DNA of 64,000 bases, taken from NCBI RefSeq assembly GCF_021650705.1, contig NZ_CP087138.1:3472001-3536000 (forward strand), read 5' to 3'. Below, piece by piece: positions 57,464 through 64,000 of this stretch. Position 1 is the stretch's first letter. Each line of letters begins with the position of its first letter. The translations under genes were made by a program, and so were the position numbers. The DNA is from Pseudomonas sp. KNUC1026 (lineage in GTDB: Bacteria; Pseudomonadota; Gammaproteobacteria; Pseudomonadales; Pseudomonadaceae). Below the pieces are notes generated by a model that saw only the letters and a program-made list of their open reading frames with translations, had not been told where the DNA came from and did no database searches.

Positions 57464-58324
57464 TCACGAAGAATCGGACGGGAGAACAGGCTTCAGGGCC
57501 AACGCGAACAGGGTCAGCACCGATGCGCCGGCCCAGGCCAGGGCGTGCCAATCCTCGAAGGGGCTCATGGCGTACTGGAACACCACCACCGGCACGCTGG
57601 CGATCGGCTTGAGCAGGTCGCTGCTTCCAGAACTGGTTGCCGAACGCGGTGAACAGCAGCGGCGCGGTTTCGCCGGTGATGCGCGCCAACGCCAGCAGGA
57701 TGCCGGTGATAACGCCGGCGCGGGCGGCGCGCAAGATGATCTGCAGGGTCATCTTCCACTGCGGAACGCCCAGCGCCAGCGCGGCTTCACGCATGGTGCC
57801 CGGTTGCAGCTGAAGCATCTCGTCGGTGGTACGCACCACCACCGGGATCACCAGCAAGGCCAGGGTCAGGCCGCCGGCGAGCGCCGAAAAACCGACCTGG
57901 TGGTTGGTCAGCGCACTGACCGGCAGGATGAACGCGGTATACACGAACAAGCCCAGCACGATCGACGGTGCCGACAGCAGGATGTCGTTGATGAAGCGCA
58001 CGATGGTGCCCATGCGGGTGTAGCGGGCGAACTCGGCCAGCCACACCCCAGCCATCAGCCCGATCGGCGTACCGATGATCAGCGCCACGGCCGACATCAA
58101 GAGGCTGCCGTAGAAGGCGTTGGCCAGCCCCCCGAAGCGCCCGGCGGCGGCGTCATCTGCGTGAACGACGCAGGCCCCAGTGCCGACATGCCGTTGGTGA
58201 TGGTAGTGATCAGAATCCACACCAGCCAAAGCAGGCCGAACGCGGTTGCAGCGCAGGCGAAGGCCATGGCCAGGCCGTTCTTGAACGCGCGCATCCGGTA
58301 CAGGTTTTCATTGGGAGAACTCAT
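57464..58324 (-). CDS. pstA: Phosphate ABC transporter permease PstA (frame breaks)
   Basis: One of two inner-membrane channel subunits of the Pst importer, about 287 residues with six helices. Start '[20 protein letters not shown]'; '[20 protein letters not shown]' after a break near 58135; the permease EAA-like loop '[20 protein letters not shown]'; and, after a break near 57625, '[20 protein letters not shown]' to the stop at 57464. Overlaps pstC by four bases. Confidence 0.93.
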
Positions 58325-59318
58325 TTAACCCCCTCGTTGCGCGACAGGCGCATCAGCATCAGGCGGGCGATGGCCAGCACGATGAAGGTCACGACGAACA
58401 GCAGGAAGCCCAAGGCGATCAGCGAGCTGCGGTGCATGTCCGAATAGGCTTCGGTGAACTCGTTGGCGATCACCGAGGCGATCGAGCTGCCCGGCATCAG
58501 CAGCGAGGCCGACAGCTGGTGGGCGTTACCGAGCACGAAGGTCACCGCCATGGTTTCACCCAACGCGCGGCCAAGGCCGAGGAACACACCGCCGACCACC
58601 GCCGAGCGGGTGTAAGGCAGCACGATGTCCCAGACCACCTCCCAGGTGGTGCCGCCCAGTGCGTAGGCCGATTCCTTGAGCTGGGTGGGAACGGTGCGGA
58701 ATACCTCGTTCATCACCGAGGTGATGAATGGAATGATCATGATCGCCAGCACGATGCTTGCGGTCAGCACGCCGATGCCGAGCGGAGGCCCTTGGAACAG
58801 CACACCGATGCCAGGGATTGCACCCAGGTAGTCGTTGATCCAGGGGCTGATGTAATTGGCCATGAACGGGGCGAAAACGAACAGCCCCACATGCCGTAGA
58901 TGATCGACGGGATGCCCGCCAGCAGTTCGATCGCAGAGGCGATCGGCATGCGCAGCCATGGCGGCGCAACTTCAGTGAGGAAAATCGCGATGCCGAAGCT
59001 AACCGGCACGGCAATCACCAGCGCCAGGAACGCGGTGACCAGCGTGCCGTACACCGGCACCACCGAACCAAAGCGCTCACCGACTGCGTCCCAATCGGTG
59101 CTGGTGAAGAAATCGAGGCCAAAGGTATGGAAGGCCTGGGCGCCGCCCCACAAGGTGGAGCCGGCAATGCATATGAGCAGGCCCAGCACGATCATCGCAG
59201 CGCTACGAACCGTGCGGCGGAACCACACATCGTGGCGGTGATCGCGCGCGGCGCGTACTTCGCTTTCGTTCTGTTTATCTGCAATCACAGTGGACAGCAC
59301 TTGGGAGTTGTCGGTCAT
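58321..59318 (-). CDS. pstC: Phosphate ABC transporter permease PstC (one frame break)
   Basis: The partner channel subunit of PstA, about 332 residues. 'SVVPVYGTLVTAFLALVIAV', 'IELLAGIPSIIYGMWG', then a break near 58890, then 'GAIPGIGVLFQGPPLGIGVL' and the EAA loop 'LKESAYALGGTTWEVVWDIV'. Start at 59318 ('MTDNSQVLSTVIADKQNES') was chosen over a longer upstream reading with no ribosome site. It precedes pstA with a four-base overlap. Confidence 0.93.
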
Positions 59319-59389
59319 TTTGGTCCACTCGCAAAAGATCCCCCAAGCGCCAACTGGCACTTGAGGGGCGAGGGTTGCACTCGATTCGG

Positions 59390-60402
59390 TTACTTGAACT
59401 CAGCGGCCCAGTAAGCTTCGATCTGCTTGACCAGCGAGTCCGGCAGCGCGACGTAGTCCAGCTCGCTGGCTTGCGCCTGGCCGTGCTCCAGCGACCATTT
59501 GAAGAAGTCGAAAGCAGCTTTGCTTTCTTCGGCTTTCTTCGGTTGCTTGTACATGATGATCCAAGTGGTAGCGGCGATCGGCCATGCATCGGCGCCCGGT
59601 GCATTCACCAGCAGCAGGTTGAAGTCCTTGGCGCTTTTCCAGTCGGCAGTGGCACCGGCAGCGGCGAAGGCAGCAGCGCTAGGCTCCAGGAACTTGCCAC
59701 CGGCGCTCTTGAGCTGGGTGTGCGACAGTTTGTTGGACTTGGCGTAGGCGTATTCGACGTAGCCGATCGAGCCTTTGATCTGCTTCACGTAAGCAGCCAC
59801 ACCTTCGTTACCCTTGCCACCTACACCCACTGGCCATTGAACGGTGGAGCCGGCGCCGGCTTTCCAGTCGGCCGAAGCGGCTTTGTCCAGGTAGCTGGTG
59901 AAGTTGAACGAGGTGCCCGAGCCGTCGGAGCGGTGAACGACGGTGATTTTCTCGCCAGGCAGTTTCACGTCAGGGTTCAGCGCCTTGATCTTGGCGTCGT
60001 CCCAGGTGGTGATGGTGCCTTGGAAGATAGCGCCCAGGGTGGCAGCGTCCAGCTTCAACTTGCCAGGCTCGACGCCTTCGACGTTGACGATCGGCACGAT
60101 ACCGCCGATGACGCTGGGGAACTGGCCCAGGCCGGCAGCTTGCAGGTCTTCACCCTTGAGCGGGGCATCGGAAGCGCCGAAGTCGACGGTTGCGGCTTTG
60201 ATCTGAGCGATACCGCCGCCGAACCGATCGATTGGTAGTTGATGCGGTTACCCGAAGACTCCTGGTACTTTTGCGCCCACTTCGACAGCACGGGGTAAAC
60301 GAAGCTGGAACCGGCACCATTCACGTCGGTGGCATGGGCAACGCCCGACAGGCACAGCGAAGCCAGCAGAATCGAAAGGCGGGTCTTGGTCAACAGTCTC
60401 AC
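59390..60402 (-). CDS. pstS: Periplasmic phosphate-binding protein PstS (frame breaks)
   Basis: The high-affinity phosphate receptor, about 337 residues. Signal peptide 'LSILLASLCLSGVAHA', then 'DVNGAGSSFVYPVLSKWAQK'. Two breaks near 60222 and 60105 interrupt a stretch that in the other frame reads 'IAQIKAATVDFGASDAPLKG'. Phosphate contacts lie in 'SDGSGTSFNFTSYL' and 'GSIGYVEYAYAKSN'. First gene of the pst operon; a Pho box lies upstream. Confidence 0.94.
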
Positions 60403-60474
60403 GGCGCACCTCAGTCAAGGATTTGTGTGGATTCATTCCACAGGAGTAAGCCGTGCCGATTTAAAGCTTGGAAT

Positions 60475-60492
60475 GTGACTCTTTCATGACAG
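60475..60492 (-). promoter_or_regulatory. Candidate PhoB box upstream of pstS
   Basis: Minus strand CTGTCATGAAAGAGTCAC fits the PhoB direct repeat CTGTCAT-AWAW-CTGTCAY closely (two 7-base repeats 11 bases apart, two or three mismatches). It lies 73 bases before the pstS start with TTTAAA between, as expected for a PhoB-activated promoter. Confidence 0.75.
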
Positions 60493-60612
60493 GGTAACGG
60501 GAAAATTGTTACACCTGAGCGCCAGCCCTTGCGCCGCGCGGGTTCTGAGCGGGCAGAGAAAATTCCCCGCTCCCCAAAAAGGCATGGCATTGCGCCACAC
60601 CCACCTCCGAAA

Positions 60613-62419
60613 TCAGAACCTGACGCTGGTGCTGAGCGACACGAAATCGCGATCCGCCAGGGTGCTGTAGCGGCCGCCGAAAAACGCCGTATAACTCAAG
60701 TCGGCAGACCACGTCCGTTGATAGTCGGTGCCGACCCCGACGCTGACCGCCTTGCGGCCTTCTTCGAAGGTGCCTTCAGGCTGCGGCGAATAGCCACTGA
60801 CATCATGCGACCAGCCCAGGCTGGGCTTGAGCGCCAGGCGTGGCAGCACATCGTTGAACGTCCAGACTGCGCGGGCGCGATAGCCCCAGGCGTTGGCGGT
60901 GGTAAACCCGCCGCTGCCCCCCGTGCCGTACACCGGGTCGCGGCCATAATCCAGCCCATCGCCCAACCCTGCGACGTGCACCGCCCGACCTCGCCGGCCA
61001 GCTCGAAGCTGTCGGCCCCAAGCCCGCCGTCGAAGGTGTGCGAAAGGCTGGTCTGCACCTGCGTCACGGCCTTGCGCCGATAGCCTGCGGCGTCACTGCC
61101 ACTGGCCGCCTCATCGAGCACCTCAAGCCAGTTCTGCTGCACCGGCGCGTTGGGCCGGTAGCTCACCTCGCCTTTCCAGCGAGTGCCGGCGGGCAAGGTC
61201 GAGGAAAAGCTCAGGCCGTAGAGGTGAATGTTCTGCGGGTAACGCAGGTAATAACCCGAACGCCCCGCCGCGACACTGGGCTGCAATGCATCCACCACTG
61301 CGGCGCTGGCCGGTACCCCTGCTGCTGCCAATGCACTGGCCAGGTTCGAAGCGCTGGCGCCGCTGCCGGCGAAGATCGGGGCGCGGCTGTGGTAATTCAT
61401 CGCGTAGGCACCGAGGTCGGTGTTCCACAGGTCGAGCTGATAATGCGCCGCAAGGCCGAACTGGCCGCTGTTGCGGGCATCGCGGTCTTTTCCACGGCTG
61501 ACGATCACCCCCTCATCAGGGCTGGCGAAGCGGGCGCCCTGCGCGCCGGCCACCTGCAGCGCTGCCTGGCGCTGGGCCAGGCTCAGGCTGCTCAGTTGCG
61601 CGGCCAGGCCTGCCTGGGTGGCGCCCAGTGCCAGGTTGCGGTCGCAGCCCTGGGCCAGCACATCGCTGGTGGCCATGAAGGTGCCGCAGTTGGCCTGGCT
61701 GTCGGCATCCCACGCCAACTGATAGAAACCGTCGACCGCCAGGCGGTCGGTGAGGTTCTGGTTCAGGTACACAAGGCTGGTGGGCCGCAGGTTGCTGCGC
61801 CAGGTGCTACCGGGGCGCGACCAGCTGGCCGCTTCACGCGGGTTGATCGCGCTGATGCCGCCGCCGATGAATTCGGCCTGGCCCCAGTCCAGCACCTGCC
61901 GGCCAAGCCTCAGGGTGCCGGGCTGCTCGCCCCACTGGTAGTGGTGCCACACATAGGCATCGAGCCATTCACCGCCGCTGGCCTTGCTGCTCTCGGCGCG
62001 GCCGCCGTCGTCGATGGCCTTGAAGCGGCGGCTGTCGTCCTTGAGCTCGAAGTCGTACCAGTAACGGCCTTTGAGGTAAGCGCCACTGTCGCCATAGCGC
62101 AATTCCACCGCATGTACGCCACTGAAGAGCCGGGTGAACGCCTCACCCTTTCGAAAGTTCTTGCGCCCGTCGTCGCCGATGGCGCTAACGCCGGTGCCGC
62201 CGTTGGCCACGCCGATCAGCCGCTGCGACGGGCTGGCCGTGCCCCAGGCTGAGGACAGCGACAGCTGCGAATCGAACTGGCCTTCGACGGCGCCGATATT
62301 GAAGGGCACGCCCCAGGCCGGCACAGTGGCCAATGCAAGGGCGCCACCCAGATCACACGAAAAGCACTCAACGGCAGCATCCAGACAGAAAAACCAATAT
62401 GCAGCGGCGCATGGCTCAC
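60613..62419 (-). CDS. DUF1302 family outer-membrane protein (frame breaks)
   Basis: A predicted beta-rich outer-membrane or exported protein of about 600 residues. 'GVPFNIGAVEGQFDSQLSLS' is the family start; 'KGRYWYDFELKDDSRRFKAI', 'LRLGRQVLDWGQAEFIGGGI' and 'YLNQNLTDRLAVDGFYQLAW' are typical DUF1302 strands; the C-terminus ends in Phe ('DRDFVSLSTSVRF') as outer-membrane proteins do. Breaks near 62335 and 60975 split it. Members go with use of hydrophobic substrates, often beside DUF1329 genes, absent here. Confidence 0.82.
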
Positions 62420-62443
62420 GCCAGGCGCCGCTCTCCAACTCTT

Positions 62444-63067
62444 TTAGCGGCTGGTAAGGGCAATCTTGATGCCCAATGCCACCAGTACCGCGCCCATGGT
62501 GCGGTCGAACCAATGGCCCATGCGTGCAAAGCCCGCACGCACACGCGCCTGGCTGAACAACTGAGCCACCAGGCAGAACCACAGCGCGGTGGCCACGGCC
62601 AGGTAAACGCCGTAACCGGCCTGCACGGCCACAGGTGTGTGCGGGTTGATCACGACCGTGAACAGCGACAGGAAGAACAACGTGGCCTTGGGGTTGAGGC
62701 CGTTGGTCATGAAGCCTGCGACGAAAGCCTGGCGCGCCGAACGCGGCTCGGCAGGGCCTGCCGTTACCGCCGCATCCGTGGCGGGCTTGGCGCGCAGGGC
62801 CTTGATGCCGATGTACATCAGGTAGGCTGCCGCCAACCGCTTGAGCACGTTGAACAGCACGATCGACTGCGACACGATCAGGCCGATACCCAGCATCGAA
62901 TAGCCCACATGCAGGAAGATCGCCGAGCCTACACCCAACGCGGTCCAACGCCCGGCGGTGCGGCCGTGGGCCACGCTTTCACGCACCACCACGGCGAAAT
63001 CCGGGCCGGGGCTGGCCACAGCCAGCAGGTGGATCAACGCTACGGTGAGAGATTCGGACCAATACAT
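62444..63067 (-). CDS. LysE-family translocator
   Basis: A 207-residue amino acid exporter of the RhtB/LysE family with six helices. 'HLLAVASPGPDFAVVVRESV' is the conserved N-terminal motif, followed by 'GVGSAIFLHVGYSMLGIGLI', 'AYLMYIGIKALRAKP' and 'AGFMTNGLNPKATLFFLSLF'. It expels amino acids such as threonine or homoserine lactone; the substrate is unknown. It is divergent from the hydroxyacid dehydrogenase gene. Intact. Confidence 0.92.
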   Translation of the reverse strand: MYWSESLTVALIHLLAVASPGPDFAVVVRESVAHGRTAGRWTALGVGSAIFLHVGYSMLGIGLIVSQSIVLFNVLKRLAAAYLMYIGIKALRAKPATDAAVTAGPAEPRSARQAFVAGFMTNGLNPKATLFFLSLFTVVINPHTPVAVQAGYGVYLAVATALWFCLVAQLFSQARVRAGFARMGHWFDRTMGAVLVALGIKIALTSR

Positions 63068-63177
63068 GAATTGCCTGCCTCTAAATTTTGTAACAGCTGG
63101 ATTCTTCAAGCGGGTAAGTTAACCCAGAACGCGCCAGGCGCGGATGAGTTTTCAACCTTTGCCATGAGGGCCCTTGC

Positions 63178-64000
63178 ATGCACGCGGTATTTCTCGATCA
63201 CAGCTCCCTGGACCTCGGCGACCTGGACATGGCCCCGCTGCGCGAGGCCTTCAGCGAGCTGACGCTGCACCCCGGCAGCGAACCGGCGCAGGCAGCCGAG
63301 CGGCTGGCCGGGGCGCAGGTGGCGATCACCAACAAAGTGCCGATCACCGCCGAAGTACTGGCCGCCAACCCGCAATTGAAGCTGATCCTGGTCAGTGCCA
63401 CAGGTACCAATAACGTCGACCTGGCCGCGGCCCGCGCCCAGGGCATCAGTGTGTGCAACTGCCAGGGCTACGGCACCCCGGCCGTCGCCCAGCACACGCT
63501 GATGCTGCTATTGGCACTGGCCACCAGCCTGCCGCAGTACCAACAGGCAGTCGCTCAAGGCAAATGGCAGCAGGCCAGGCAGTTCTGCCTGCTCGACTTC
63601 CCCATCGTCGAGCTTGAAGGCAAGACCCTGGGCCTGCTTGGCCACGGCGAGCTGGGCAGCGCGGTGGCGCGCCTGGCTGAAGCCTTCGGCATGACCGTGC
63701 TGATCGGCCAGTTGCCCAACCGGCCGGCGCGCGAAGGCCGCTTGCCACTGAACGAGCTGCTGCCTCGCGTCGATGCCCTGACGCTGCACTGCCCGCTGAA
63801 CGAGCACACTCGCGACCTGATCGGTGCGCACGAGCTGGCACTGCTCAAACCGGGCAGCTTCGTGATCAACGCCGGGCGCGGCGGCCTGGTCAACGAACAA
63901 GCGCTGGCCGACGCCTTGCGCAGTGGCCACCTGGGCGGGGCCGCCACCGACGTGCTGACCACTGAGCCGCCCACCCACGGCAACCCGTTGCTGGCACCCG
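63178..64000 (+). CDS. D-2-hydroxyacid dehydrogenase (glycerate/hydroxypyruvate reductase type), cut by window end
   Basis: An open frame of 274 codons running off the window. 'MHAVFLDHSSLDLGDLDMAP' starts the catalytic domain; the Rossmann loop is 'LGLLGHGELGSAVARLAEAF' (GHGELG, a variant of GxGxxG); 'FVINAGRGGLVNEQALADAL' carries the substrate Arg; 'ATDVLTTEPP' precedes the Glu region. The catalytic His should lie beyond 64000. The pattern fits HprA-like glycerate dehydrogenases. ATG at 63178 begins the family N-terminus. Confidence 0.88.
   Translation, partial: MHAVFLDHSSLDLGDLDMAPLREAFSELTLHPGSEPAQAAERLAGAQVAITNKVPITAEVLAANPQLKLILVSATGTNNVDLAAARAQGISVCNCQGYGTPAVAQHTLMLLLALATSLPQYQQAVAQGKWQQARQFCLLDFPIVELEGKTLGLLGHGELGSAVARLAEAFGMTVLIGQLPNRPAREGRLPLNELLPRVDALTLHCPLNEHTRDLIGAHELALLKPGSFVINAGRGGLVNEQALADALRSGHLGGAATDVLTTEPPTHGNPLLAP

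Noticed and set aside
56166..57652. Plus-strand open frames across the array and pstB, with repeated protein segments
   Set aside because: They are read from the REP and antisense pstB units; the repeated protein is a by-product of the DNA repeat.

Overview
The window is a GC-rich Pseudomonas chromosome segment, most likely from the P. putida group. The evidence is the gene order and protein types: rimM-rpsP-ffh, purT, folM-folX-DUF1244-HopJ, a short LOV protein beside a MerR regulator, an HlpBA-like two-partner secretion pair, solitary pta, a pst operon, and REP-type palindromes with putida-like GTGGGAGGCCGGC cores. I see no rRNA, tRNA, CRISPR array, prophage or intact insertion sequence.

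Layout. 1-2.2 kb (minus): rimM (cut by the window edge), rpsP and ffh. 2.4-9.9 kb: a CcsA-like membrane protein, a CorC/CNNM transporter, an MHS-type MFS transporter, purT and small metabolic genes (VUT-like membrane protein, DUF1289, gamma-carbonic anhydrase, two Nudix enzymes). 9.9-17 kb: an L,D-transpeptidase, then a TpsB/TpsA secretion pair. 17-22.7 kb: an SDR and a four-gene exporter operon (NodT-type outer-membrane factor, FUSC pump, DUF1656, HlyD-type adaptor) facing a LysR gene. 23.7-30.4 kb: a 2-ketoaldonate/glyoxylate reductase, a DMT exporter/AraC pair, an iron-linked DUF3649-PepSY-DUF3325 operon with a Fur-like box, an HPF-like protein with a sigma-32-like promoter, DUF3509 and PsiE. 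30.5-39.2 kb: SMP-30 hydrolase, LexA-box yebG, a leucine-dehydrogenase-like protein lacking a catalytic lysine, SirB1, a candidate sRNA, flavodoxin, the LOV/MerR light module and the pterin operon. 39.3-47.2 kb: redox genes (trxB, peroxiredoxin, glutathione peroxidase), cysZ, slyD, a degenerate M24-fold protein, pta and an OmpA lipoprotein.

47.3-56 kb looks like accessory DNA. A truncated dehydratase remnant is followed by an AT-rich operator and an eight-gene catabolic operon: DapA-family aldolase, Fe-ADH, DtnK-type kinase, PdxA2-type dehydrogenase, SSS transporter, BNR sialidase-like protein, SDR and DeoR regulator. The probable end product is DHAP from a C4 sugar acid, fed by an unknown larger substrate. 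It abuts a 184-bp tandem array made of the 3' end of pstB plus a REP element. 56.7-64 kb: pstSCAB behind a Pho box and without an adjacent phoU, a DUF1302 outer-membrane protein, a LysE exporter and a D-2-hydroxyacid dehydrogenase cut by the window end.

Sequence quality is uneven. Almost every longer gene in 1-20 kb and 44.8-62.4 kb has one or more single-base frame breaks, including the essential genes rpsP and ffh, while about 21-44.7 kb has none. I treat these breaks as probable sequencing or assembly errors and give the full gene extents; positions of breaks are approximate.
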